Assembly (NCBI GenBank): GCA_030843315.1
Contig: JAUUPT010000017.1
Location: forward strand, 1 to 63,908
Direction: 5' to 3'
Origin: Bacteroidaceae bacterium
GTDB taxonomy: Bacteria; Bacteroidota; Bacteroidia; Bacteroidales; Bacteroidaceae
Length of the DNA: 63,908 bases
Within the stretch, counting starts at the first letter, position 1. Every line of letters begins with the position of its first letter. A program made the translations under genes and the position numbers. Shown one piece after another: positions 1 to 8,274 of this stretch. Below the pieces are notes generated by a model that did no database searches, had not been told where the DNA came from, and saw only the letters and a list, made by a program, of their open reading frames with translations.

Positions 1-105
1 CCCCTTAAAGATCGACTTAAGGGCGTCGTCTACAAACTGATAGAGGTACTACTGCTGCTGATAATAACCATTTTGCTATGTTTATTATCAAATATCCGTG
101 CCTGA
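1..105 (+). CDS. C-terminal end of an unidentified membrane protein (partial)
   Basis: Frame 1 is open from the window edge to a TGA at 103-105 and encodes 34 residues. A short basic stretch (KDRLKG) is followed by a hydrophobic run of about 19 residues (VLLLLIITILLCLLSN) that reads as a last transmembrane helix. The rest of the gene lies outside the window, so the family cannot be named. It converges on the HTH gene at 182-547, with an inverted repeat between them. Confidence 0.5.
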   Translation, partial: PLKDRLKGVVYKLIEVLLLLIITILLCLLSNIRA

Positions 106-133
106 CCCCTTGATACGATTAATATAATAATAG

Positions 134-181
134 GAATACTGTCCGGATAAAACCCTATAAGTTTACATCTGGACAGTATTC
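134..181. terminator. Inverted repeat between converging genes, probable bidirectional terminator
   Basis: GAATACTGTCC at 134-144 pairs perfectly with GGACAGTATTC at 171-181 around a 26-nt loop. It lies between the stop of the partial membrane protein and the stop of the HTH gene, with AT-rich flanks on both sides. Confidence 0.5.
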
Positions 182-547
182 TTATTTATTTGAAGTAACT
201 TTGTCTTGCTTCAAGGCGGCTACATCAACAACCTTCAATACAACTGGATGCTCTTCATTCAAATACTCTTTTAAATCTTTCTCATCAACTTCCACCCCCA
301 CAATATAACGTGGGAAAGATACAATCTCGGGCAAATCCTTCTCCTTTTCCAAATAGACTTCCTGCAAGAAATTATAATCCAGAACTTCGGAAATCTTAAC
401 CAGTAAGTCCGTATCAATACTTTTCCGGTTAAAGATATCATATACAGTGGGACGGGTACGGTTGATACGTTCCGCAAATTCAGCAATGCTTAACGAGCTT
501 TCCTCAAGCTTGCTACGGATAATGCTACCGATATGAATATTTTTCAT
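182..547 (-). CDS. XRE/Cro-type helix-turn-helix DNA-binding protein
   Basis: This 121-residue protein starts at MKNIHIG; an in-frame upstream ATG at 580 adds 11 residues without any signal. Residues about 5-60 form a HTH_3 fold (IGSIIRSKLEESSLSIAEFAERI, then NRTRPTVYDIF as recognition helix), like phage-repressor regulators. The C-terminal 55 residues are acidic and not recognised. A good minus-strand promoter at 822-853 predicts a leader of about 270 nt that contains a long hairpin (605-727). The gene stands alone, so its targets are unknown; autoregulation is possible but not shown. Confidence 0.8.
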   Translation of the reverse strand: MKNIHIGSIIRSKLEESSLSIAEFAERINRTRPTVYDIFNRKSIDTDLLVKISEVLDYNFLQEVYLEKEKDLPEIVSFPRYIVGVEVDEKDLKEYLNEEHPVVLKVVDVAALKQDKVTSNK

Positions 548-604
548 TGTGTACCCTCCATCTATCAAGCATAGAGACAAAAAAAACGTGGACTAATCTC
601 ATTC

Positions 605-727
605 GCTTATAGAGGTCTTCGCAATACCAACTGCTGCCAAACAAGAAAAGCCCACGCAGGATACACTACGTGAGCGTTGTCTTCTTGTTCTTGACAGCAA
701 ATAAAAAGTTGCGAAGTTTCTATAAGC
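605..727 (-). other. Long imperfect hairpin in the leader of the HTH gene
   Basis: Outer arms 605-624 and 709-727 pair over about 18 positions (GCTTATAGA..CTTCGCAA) with one bulge. Inner arms 632-647 and 682-699 pair (TGCTGyCAA..ACAAGAA). A terminal CACG/CGTG pair is at 653-656 and 669-672. On the minus strand it lies between the predicted transcription start (about 815) and the HTH start codon (547). It could be a structured leader, a small RNA or a miniature inverted-repeat element. Confidence 0.5.
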
Positions 728-821
728 AAGAACGAAGCTAACGCTTCTTTATCAATATGTTATATCAATATACTATTCTAAATACAATATCTTATTCTTA
801 TATTTAATTAATACTTTGACA

Positions 822-853
822 CAAAAGTACAGAATCTGCCTGAATAAGCCAAA
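822..853 (-). promoter_or_regulatory. Bacteroides-type promoter for the HTH gene
   Basis: Read on the minus strand, TTTG (complement of 850-853) is followed after 20 nt by TACTTTTG (complement of 822-829). This matches the Bacteroides housekeeping consensus TTTG-N20-TAnnTTTG. Confidence 0.6.
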
Positions 854-909
854 CAACAACTATCTTTTGTAGCTAAAACCTTGCTAATTAATTCAGCGCA
901 TGCGCCAAA

Positions 910-3381
910 TCAGTAAAAGAGAACTTCACACGCCTTCCCTTGCAGCAACTCCACCGGGAAATTCTTTGCCGTATATTCGTGCACCTCTCCCCCTGCCTTT
1001 ACCTCGGCACGACTGACGCCGGCAGGCATCTTGAGGACGAACCGTCCCGGAACTAATGCGGTGATGACGGCTTTCACAGCTCGCCCATCCGTCCAGTCCA
1101 AGTCTACGGAAGCACCGCCACGTACGCGCATACCGCGGAAACTGCCGCTACTCCAACTGTCGGGCAGCGCGGGCAACAGGTTGATGAAGCCTTCGTGACT
1201 TTGCAAGAGCATCTCGCCGATACCGGCAGCACCGCCAAAGTTACCATCGAGCTGGAAGGGCGGATGCGAGCAGAAGAGATTGGGGAAGGTGCCGCTACCA
1301 TGATGTCCCGTCTTGGGGTCGACTGCCGGATGCAGCAGACTCTTGAAAAGTTTCCAGGCACGGTTGCCATCGCCCAGGCGAGCCCAGAAGTTCATCTTCC
1401 AGGCACGGCTCCAGCCGGTAGCTTCGTCGCCGCGGCGGTTCAGCGTGACACGGCAAGCCTCAGCCAGTTCGGGCGTGCGGTCGGGAGAGATAAGGTTCCC
1501 GGGATGTAGTCCGTAGAGGTGGGAGACGTGACGGTGGTGGACATCGACCTCGCGATAATCTTCGAGCCACTCTTGCAGATAGCCTTCTTTGCTAATCTGC
1601 ATGGGCGGGAATTTCTTTAAATCGGCCTGAAGGCGGGCAGCGTAGTCGGCATCACAGTCCAGCAGGCGGGCGGCAGCGATGACGTTGGTATAGAGTTCGG
1701 TAAGCAGTTGCACATCCATTGTGGGACCCATGCAGATGCTGACGGGGGTCAGACTGTCGCCCGGCAAGTAGAAACTGTTCTCGGGTGAGGAAGTGGGGGC
1801 GGTGACGAGCCAGCCGTGCTTGGGTTCTTGCACAGTGGTGGAACTGAAGAATTGGGCAGCACCTTTCAGAATGGGATAGATACGACGCAGATATTCCTTA
1901 TCTTGCGAGTAGAGATAGTGTTCCCACAGGTGGGCGCAGAGCCAGGCTCCGCCGGTGTTGGTGGCTCCCCAGGAGGGATGCTCGCCGGGAGCGGTGTAGT
2001 TCCATACGTTGGTCATCATGTGGAGCACCCAGCCCTGGGCACTGTCGCCATAGAAGGTGCGGGCGCTTTCGCGGCCCGAAGGGAGGAGACGCTCTATAAG
2101 CGTGGTCAGCGGTTGGTAAAGTTCGGAAAGACCGGCTTGTTCCAGGGGCCAGTGGTTCATCTGGATGTTGATGTTGGTGTGGTAGTCGCCGTTCCAGGGA
2201 GTCCATACGCCGTTGGCCCAAAGACCTTGGAGGTTGGGGGGCAGACTGCCGGGGCGGGTACTGCTGATGAGCAGATAGCGACCATAGTTGTAATAGAGTG
2301 CGCCCAAGGCGGGAGATTCCTGCTGCGTAAAACGGAGGATACGCTCGTTGGTGGGCAGGGCATCGTCGGCAGTGGCGGGCAGAGCCAGAGAGACGCGATC
2401 GTAGAGGGCGCGGTGGCTCTCCTTCTGTTGAGGGCCGAGGGCGGAGAGTTGAGAACTGAGCGCGGAGAAGCGGGAATCGGGACGAGCGACGGCGTCGAGC
2501 AGGCTGTCGCATACTTCAACGTAACGCGTACCGGGGAAGGTGGTGCCTTCGGCGGTGTAGGAGGTAGTGGCGGAGAGAATCAGCCAGGCCTCCTGCCCGC
2601 CGGAGAGACAAATGCCTTCTTCGGGGGTAGTGGTTTGCTTTCCGTCTCGGGAGACGAGACGCATGGCGGCGCGGTACTTCATGCCGTCTTGTCCGGGCTT
2701 GCCACTATCGAGGGTGCCGGTCAGCAAGAGGGTACGGCCGTCGGCGGTGACGGTGGCGCGCTCGGCACGGCTCAGGCGGGCGGAGAAGTTGAGGACGCCT
2801 AGGCGGCTGGCCGTCAGGTGCACCACCATCACATCGCGGTTGCGGGAGACAAAGTATTCGCGGTGGTAAGTGACACCATCTTGAGTAAAAGTGGTGTATG
2901 CCACGGCATCGCGAAGGCTGAGCCAGCGCCGGTAATTCTGAATCTGAGAGTCGGAAATTTTGGATTGTGACTGGTAACTGAAATCAATATTCAAGTCTCC
3001 CAATGTCTGATAGGCCCCATATCTTCCATCCGTCTCCTGCTTCTTGGGCACGAAGCTGCTGTACATCAGTTCCTGCGCTTCGAGATTCTTGCCTTCGAAC
3101 AGCAATTGGCGGATGGCGGGCAGGCTACGGGAAGCATCGGGATTACTATAATCCGCCTCCATCCCACTCCACAGGGAGATTTCGTTCAAGACGATGTGTT
3201 CACGGGAGACACCGCCATCGGGCATCATCCCCAGACGGCCGTTGCCCAAGGGAAGGGTTTCTTCCCAGATAGCAGCGGGGGTGGTGTAGTAAAGCTGATG
3301 ATTGCAACTGTCAGCAGGTATTTCGGAAGCGCCGAGCGATGCCGAAACAAGAAGCAGAAGAGAGGAAAGAAGTGTTTTCAT
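910..3381 (-). CDS. GH95 family alpha-L-fucosidase
   Basis: This exported protein of about 823 residues starts at MKTLLSSLLLL, a type I signal peptide; an upstream ATG at 3405 would delay it. It has the whole GH95 layout. An N-terminal beta-sandwich begins YYTTPAAIWEETLPLGNGRLGM. An (alpha/alpha)6 barrel carries NLQGLWANG, WNGDYHTNINIQMNHWP (the catalytic Asn pair region) and QLDGNFGGAAGIGEML (the Asp region). A C-terminal sandwich follows. The family removes alpha-1,2-linked L-fucose by inversion; a few members act on alpha-L-galactose. It starts 10 nt after the GH3 stop, as the last gene of the GH31-GH2-GH3-GH95 operon. In xyloglucan its target would be fucose on the galactose of the F side chain. 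Its GC content looks clearly higher than that of its neighbours. Confidence 0.9.
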   Translation of the reverse strand: MKTLLSSLLLLVSASLGASEIPADSCNHQLYYTTPAAIWEETLPLGNGRLGMMPDGGVSREHIVLNEISLWSGMEADYSNPDASRSLPAIRQLLFEGKNLEAQELMYSSFVPKKQETDGRYGAYQTLGDLNIDFSYQSQSKISDSQIQNYRRWLSLRDAVAYTTFTQDGVTYHREYFVSRNRDVMVVHLTASRLGVLNFSARLSRAERATVTADGRTLLLTGTLDSGKPGQDGMKYRAAMRLVSRDGKQTTTPEEGICLSGGQEAWLILSATTSYTAEGTTFPGTRYVEVCDSLLDAVARPDSRFSALSSQLSALGPQQKESHRALYDRVSLALPATADDALPTNERILRFTQQESPALGALYYNYGRYLLISSTRPGSLPPNLQGLWANGVWTPWNGDYHTNINIQMNHWPLEQAGLSELYQPLTTLIERLLPSGRESARTFYGDSAQGWVLHMMTNVWNYTAPGEHPSWGATNTGGAWLCAHLWEHYLYSQDKEYLRRIYPILKGAAQFFSSTTVQEPKHGWLVTAPTSSPENSFYLPGDSLTPVSICMGPTMDVQLLTELYTNVIAAARLLDCDADYAARLQADLKKFPPMQISKEGYLQEWLEDYREVDVHHRHVSHLYGLHPGNLISPDRTPELAEACRVTLNRRGDEATGWSRAWKMNFWARLGDGNRAWKLFKSLLHPAVDPKTGHHGSGTFPNLFCSHPPFQLDGNFGGAAGIGEMLLQSHEGFINLLPALPDSWSSGSFRGMRVRGGASVDLDWTDGRAVKAVITALVPGRFVLKMPAGVSRAEVKAGGEVHEYTAKNFPVELLQGKACEVLFY

Positions 3382-3391
3382 ATAAATATTA

Positions 3392-5605
3392 TCATTTAAA
3401 CTCAAACGGCACTATCCCACGGATATCCGTAGAAGAAGCACCTACATAAACTTTAAACTTGCCCGGCTCGGCTATCCATGTACTTGTCGTTTCGTCGTAG
3501 AACTTCAAGTCATCCGAAGTGAGGGTGAACGTTACCATCTTCTCTTCACCCGGAGCGAGGGCTATCTTCGTGAAATGCTTCAACTCCTTCACGGGGCGGA
3601 GCACGCTGCACTTATCATCCCCTACATAAAGCTGAATAATCTCTTTCCCGGCTACACTGCCCGTATTCTTCACGGAGACGGTTACAGTCAGCGTTCCGTC
3701 AGCACTCATCGTTTTAGCCGATGCTACCGGCTTGCCATAAGCAAAGGTAGTGTAGCTCAAACCGTGGCCGAAGGGGAACAAAGCCGGAATCTTCTTTGTA
3801 TCGTGCCAGCGATAACCTACAAGGATATCTTCCTTATACTCCTGGCGGATGCTGTCCCCCGGATAGCTCAGTGCATCGAAAGCATGCGCGCCGCAGTCCG
3901 TCAGTTTGGCAGGGAAAGAGAACGGCAACTTGCCGCTTGGATTCACCGCACCACTCAGCACATCTGCCAAGGACTTGCCACCCATGGAACCCAGGTACCA
4001 ACCTTGAACAATGGCAGGAACTTTAGCTACCCACGGCATTTCTACCGCATTACCACTAAGGAGCACCAGCACCAGGTTTTTGTTCGCACCCAGCAGAGCC
4101 TCTATCAACTCATTCTGACCGAAAGGCAAGTCGTACTGCAAACGGTCGCCACCTTCACAATCCTGGAAGTGGTTCTTGTTCAAACCGCCTACCAACACCA
4201 CCAAGTCGGCTTTCGCTGCCATCTCCACAGCCTTAGTCCGCAGAGAATCCGCTACAGCCTGCGGAACATTATCCGCACGGCCATACATCGGACGTCCTGC
4301 CGCATAACCCTGTGTATACTCCACCTTATCGCCATAAACAGCACGCAGGCCATCCAACGGAGACACCATATCTTTTACCTTCAACTCCGAAGAGCCACCT
4401 CCCTGATTGAGCATGCGCACCGCATTATCGCCTACTACAAGAATGTTCCGATACCGGTCGGCATCAATCGGCAACAACGAAGCTCCCTTTTTCTCTACCG
4501 GGGCATTCTTCAACAACACAATGCCTTCGTTGCCTATCTCGCGGGCAACAGCATAATGCGCTTCCGTCGCTACCGAACCAAAAGGTTTCTCGCGGTTCAT
4601 TGCCGTGCGGAATATCAGGCGAAGAATGCGCGATGCCTTATCGTCTATCGTAGACATAGGCACCTTGCCCTCCTTCAACATCTTAAGATAAGGATGAGCC
4701 AGGTAATAGTCGTCATACGTGAAAGCACTTTCTGACGTCAGTCCATTGGTATAAGAGCCCATCTCGATGTCCAGTCCATTGACCGCAGCCTCGTACGTAT
4801 CGTGAGCACCACCCCAGTCGGTAATGACGCAACCGTCGAACTTCCAGTCGCCTTTCAGAATCTTATTCAGAGTAAAGTCGTTGTGGCACGCATGCTGGCC
4901 ACGTATCTTATTGTAAGAGCCCATGATGCTCCATGCGCCGCCTTCCTCTACCGCGGCTTTGAATGCCGGCAGATAGATTTCATACAAGGCACGGTCGCTG
5001 AGGTTCACGTCGATATGTCCGCGCCACAGCTCCTGGTTGTTCAGTGCATAGTGCTTTACACAGGCTGCCACGCCGTTCTTCTGTAACTCTTGGATATAAG
5101 GCACACACAGGATGCTTGCCAAGTAAGGGTCTTCGCCCATATACTCGAAGTTGCGCCCATTCATCGGGGTGCGATAGATATTGACACCGGGCCCCAGCAG
5201 GACATCCTTCTCGCGATAACGCGCTTCTTCACCAATAGCCTTGCCATACTTGGCAGACATCTCCGGGTTCCAGGTGGCAGCCAGACAGGTCAGTGCCGGG
5301 AAGGCAGTGATGCTGTCGTTAGTCCAGTTGGCATATCCCCAGTCATTCCAATTTATTTCGGCACGCACTCCGTGAGGCCCGTCGCTCATCCACAGTTCGG
5401 GGATGCCCAGACGGGGGACTCCTGCGCTACTGAACTTACTCTGTGCATGGCATAAGGCCACTTTCTCTTCCAATGTCATCCGACCGAGGGCATCTTTCAC
5501 ACGTGCTTCGATAGGTTGGTTGTCATCCAAATAGACAGGTGTCTGTGCCGATAAAGTTGCCATCGAACAGGCAAATAAAAAGGTTGCTAAAAATTGCTTC
5601 TTCAT
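3392..5605 (-). CDS. GH3 family beta-glucosidase
   Basis: This 737-residue enzyme has a cleavable signal peptide (MKKQFLATFLFACSMATLSAQ). The GH3 N-terminal barrel has KHYALNNQE and the nucleophile segment VITDWGGAHDTYEAAVNGLDIEM, with Asp in TDW. The alpha/beta sandwich has VVGGLNKNHFQDCEGGDR. The C-terminal fibronectin-III-like domain begins VSVKNTGSVAGKEIIQLYVGD. Retaining GH3 enzymes release terminal beta-glucose (some beta-xylose). In this locus it would degrade the cello-oligosaccharide backbone once side chains are removed. It sits 97 nt downstream of GH2; a strong hairpin fills that gap. Confidence 0.9.
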   Translation of the reverse strand: MKKQFLATFLFACSMATLSAQTPVYLDDNQPIEARVKDALGRMTLEEKVALCHAQSKFSSAGVPRLGIPELWMSDGPHGVRAEINWNDWGYANWTNDSITAFPALTCLAATWNPEMSAKYGKAIGEEARYREKDVLLGPGVNIYRTPMNGRNFEYMGEDPYLASILCVPYIQELQKNGVAACVKHYALNNQELWRGHIDVNLSDRALYEIYLPAFKAAVEEGGAWSIMGSYNKIRGQHACHNDFTLNKILKGDWKFDGCVITDWGGAHDTYEAAVNGLDIEMGSYTNGLTSESAFTYDDYYLAHPYLKMLKEGKVPMSTIDDKASRILRLIFRTAMNREKPFGSVATEAHYAVAREIGNEGIVLLKNAPVEKKGASLLPIDADRYRNILVVGDNAVRMLNQGGGSSELKVKDMVSPLDGLRAVYGDKVEYTQGYAAGRPMYGRADNVPQAVADSLRTKAVEMAAKADLVVLVGGLNKNHFQDCEGGDRLQYDLPFGQNELIEALLGANKNLVLVLLSGNAVEMPWVAKVPAIVQGWYLGSMGGKSLADVLSGAVNPSGKLPFSFPAKLTDCGAHAFDALSYPGDSIRQEYKEDILVGYRWHDTKKIPALFPFGHGLSYTTFAYGKPVASAKTMSADGTLTVTVSVKNTGSVAGKEIIQLYVGDDKCSVLRPVKELKHFTKIALAPGEEKMVTFTLTSDDLKFYDETTSTWIAEPGKFKVYVGASSTDIRGIVPFEFK

Positions 5606-5637
5606 GTTTGTAGTATAATTAAATATGCGAAAAGATA

Positions 5638-5688
5638 GATACGCGGACTACATGGAACTAACTGCTTAGTCCGTGTAGCCCGCGTATC
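5638..5688 (-). other. Strong intercistronic hairpin between GH2 and GH3
   Basis: GATACGCGG..CTAA at 5638-5661 pairs with 5666-5688 over about 23 positions, with two mismatches, one bulge and a 4-nt loop. No T-run follows on the minus strand, so it looks more like an mRNA-stabilising or processing element, or a partial attenuator, than a full terminator. Confidence 0.55.
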
Positions 5689-5702
5689 CAATCACTAAAT
5701 CA

Positions 5703-8222
5703 TCATTTTACCTTAATAGCTGCCGTCGCTTTGTTCAGTCCGTCCGCCGTAGCTGTCACCTTGACGCTACCGTTTTGACCGTTATTCTGTATCACCACCA
5801 GGCACTTCCCGTAGAAAGCTTTGCGGTGGTTATCCTTGAATCTTTCGAGCGAGATGGGGCTACCGTTGTCTACGCCGGCAATGAAGCCGGGGCCGTCAAG
5901 CGCAAAGGTAACATCGTTCTCGGCATTGGGACAGAGGTTGCCGTCCTTATCCAGTATCTCTACCGTGACGAAGCTCAAGTCTCTGCCGTCCGCCTGAATA
6001 GTGCTGCGGTCCGGTGTCAGGCGAATCTGTGCAGGCTCGCCGGCTGTATAGATTTCCTGTTCGGCCACTACCTTGCCGTCCTTGCGAGAAACAGCCTTCA
6101 CCGTACCCGGCTCGTACTTCACGCGCCACATCACATGGAAATCGTCCTTGCCCTTGCTGCGTACCCCCTGCGACTTGCCGTTGACAAAGAGCTCCACTTC
6201 ATCGGCATTGTTATAGTAAGCCCACATATCGATGTCCTGGCCCGGGGTCCAGTTCCAATGCGGGAAGAGGTGCAGCACCTTCTTTTCGGGGCACCACTCG
6301 GACTGATACATATAATATACATCCTTCGGGAAGCCTGCCAAGTCTATTATTCCAAAGAAGGAACTGCGTGCCGGCCAACCGTGGGGAGTAGGTTCACCCA
6401 GGTAGTCGAAACCGGTCCAAATGTACTGTCCGCTGATGAAATCGTTTTGCTTCACATGGAGCAGCGTACCCTCGTGGCGGTTGCCCCAAGGCACATGACA
6501 GTTGTCGTAGGAAGAACAGGAGAGGGACTCCTCACGGAACGGCTTGTCCCAGCTTTCAGGCCAGATGTACATCGAGTCGCTCGGCATACGGTAATAGCCA
6601 CGCGTCATCAGCCCGGATACACTCTCCGTCACAATAAACGGCTTGCCCGGGAAGTTTTCGGGAACACCCGCAAACCAGTCGTCGTGGTAATTGAAACCGA
6701 TAATATCAAGCGCTCCCGAACGGAACAGATGGTTATTGGGACTCGGTTCGTTGCAGCCCGATGTTACGGGACGTGTGGGATCAAGGTCTTTCACCATATC
6801 CGCCAGCTTCTTCGTCAGCAGAGAGTTGACAGACATTTCGCCATCTTGGGCAAGCATATCTGCACTGCGTCCGAAGTTCAAAATAAGATTCGCCTCTTCC
6901 AGGCTGAGGGTATCGGCCTTGGCATCTGTCCATTGTTCCAGCACCTCGTTGCCGATGCTCCACATAAAGATGGAAGGATGGTTACGGTCGCGCACGATGA
7001 GGTCGGTCAAATCGCGTTCGTGCCACTCGTTGAAATAGCGTGAATAGTCGTGACGAGTCTTTTTCTTACGCCACATATCGAAGGTTTCGTCCATCACGAT
7101 GAAGCCCATGCGGTCGCAAAGATCGAGCAACTCGGGTGAAGGCGGATTGTGTGAACAACGGATACCGTTGCAACCCATTCCCTTCAATATCTCCAACTGG
7201 CGCTCAATGGCACGGGCATTGATGGCAGCGCCCAGGCAGCCCAGGTCGTGATGCATACAAACACCGTTAATCTTCACTTGCTCGCCATTCAGGATAAATC
7301 CCTTCTGTGCATCGAAGCGGAAGGTGCGGATGCCGAAAGGCGTATTATACGTATCAACTTGCTCACCGGCCATGCGAACTTCCGTCTTTACATTATAAAG
7401 ATAAGGACGCTTCACGCTCCACAGTTCCGGGTTTTCAACAGCTATCTCCTGCACTGCTTCAAGCAGTTTGCCCTTCTCCACAGTCACTTGGCTGGTGACT
7501 TCGCCTACTACTTTCCCTTTTTCGTCTATCAAGCGGGATATCAGTTCCAACGGAGCATCCGTATCGAGTTCGTTCTCCAAAGCGGTGCGAACCGTCAGGC
7601 GGGCACTGTTCTTCGATACCTCGTCCGCAGTGACGTAAGTCCCCCATTGTGCCACATGCACCGGATTCATCTTTGTCAGCCACACATTGCGGTAGATACC
7701 ACAACCGGAGTACCAACGGGAGTTGGGTTGCTCCGCATTATCCACCCGCACGGCAATCACGTTCTTCTCTCCCCACTTGATGTACGGAGTCAGGTCATAA
7801 CTAAATGATATATAACCATAAGGACGCGTGCCCAATTCATGTCCGTTGATGTAAACGGTAGAGTTCATATAAGCTCCGTCGAAGTCGATGCGCAGTCGTT
7901 TACCTTCATCGGCTTTATCGGCGATGAACGTTTTGCGATACCAGCCGATGCCACCGGGCAAAGCTCCTCCACCCGTTCCCGAAGGATTCTTCCTATCGAA
8001 ATCTCCTTCCACGGCCCAGTCGTGGGGCAGATTCAGTTTTCGCCAATCTGCATCGTTATATTCCGGACTGGCTGCCGCAGCGTCGTCTCCCAAACGGAAA
8101 GCCCAGTCATCAGTAAATCTCTGCTGACGAGTATCAGTTACTTCCTTTTGAGAAGTACAGGCACCTGCTAATAACAAAAGGAACAGGCACGTTAATAGTT
8201 GTATAGTTAATAGTTTCTTCAT
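5703..8222 (-). CDS. GH2 family beta-galactosidase, lipoprotein
   Basis: This 839-residue protein has a lipoprotein signal (LLLLAGACTSQ, Cys at about 22). The sugar-binding domain contains NLPHDWAVEGDF and GIGWYRKTF, followed by an Ig-like domain. The TIM barrel has the acid/base Glu in MWSIGNEVLEQW and the nucleophile Glu in PFIVTESVSG. C-terminal Ig-like/DUF4982-type domains follow (VELFVNGKSQGV, ILDKDGNLCPNAENDVTF). GH2 retaining enzymes of this layout include beta-galactosidases of xyloglucan loci, so removal of galactose from L side chains is the likely role; beta-glucuronidase or mannosidase activity is less likely in this context. It is the second gene of the operon, downstream of GH31. 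Confidence 0.88.
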   Translation of the reverse strand: MKKLLTIQLLTCLFLLLLAGACTSQKEVTDTRQQRFTDDWAFRLGDDAAAASPEYNDADWRKLNLPHDWAVEGDFDRKNPSGTGGGALPGGIGWYRKTFIADKADEGKRLRIDFDGAYMNSTVYINGHELGTRPYGYISFSYDLTPYIKWGEKNVIAVRVDNAEQPNSRWYSGCGIYRNVWLTKMNPVHVAQWGTYVTADEVSKNSARLTVRTALENELDTDAPLELISRLIDEKGKVVGEVTSQVTVEKGKLLEAVQEIAVENPELWSVKRPYLYNVKTEVRMAGEQVDTYNTPFGIRTFRFDAQKGFILNGEQVKINGVCMHHDLGCLGAAINARAIERQLEILKGMGCNGIRCSHNPPSPELLDLCDRMGFIVMDETFDMWRKKKTRHDYSRYFNEWHERDLTDLIVRDRNHPSIFMWSIGNEVLEQWTDAKADTLSLEEANLILNFGRSADMLAQDGEMSVNSLLTKKLADMVKDLDPTRPVTSGCNEPSPNNHLFRSGALDIIGFNYHDDWFAGVPENFPGKPFIVTESVSGLMTRGYYRMPSDSMYIWPESWDKPFREESLSCSSYDNCHVPWGNRHEGTLLHVKQNDFISGQYIWTGFDYLGEPTPHGWPARSSFFGIIDLAGFPKDVYYMYQSEWCPEKKVLHLFPHWNWTPGQDIDMWAYYNNADEVELFVNGKSQGVRSKGKDDFHVMWRVKYEPGTVKAVSRKDGKVVAEQEIYTAGEPAQIRLTPDRSTIQADGRDLSFVTVEILDKDGNLCPNAENDVTFALDGPGFIAGVDNGSPISLERFKDNHRKAFYGKCLVVIQNNGQNGSVKVTATADGLNKATAAIKVK

Positions 8223-8244
8223 GGTATTGAATTAGATAAATGGG

Positions 8245-8269
8245 AATTTAGCGGCTCCGCCGCTAAATT
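8245..8269 (-). other. Perfect intercistronic hairpin between GH31 and GH2
   Basis: AATTTAGCGG at 8245-8254 and CCGCTAAATT at 8260-8269 form a perfect 10-bp stem with a 5-nt loop, just after the GH31 stop. No T-run follows. It resembles in placement the hairpin after GH2. Confidence 0.5.
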
Positions 8270-8274
8270 ATCAT

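Noticed and set aside
1816..2802. Long open frame (328 codons) on the plus strand inside the GH95 gene
   Set aside because: It is antisense to a clear GH95 coding sequence, is glycine-rich from the high GC of that gene and has no domain features.
3575..4735. 386-codon plus-strand frame opposite GH3
   Set aside because: It is a shadow of the GH3 gene: odd His/Arg/Ile-rich composition and no family motif.
5775..7043. 422-codon plus-strand frame opposite GH2
   Set aside because: The GH2 catalytic motifs are on the other strand; this is an antisense shadow.
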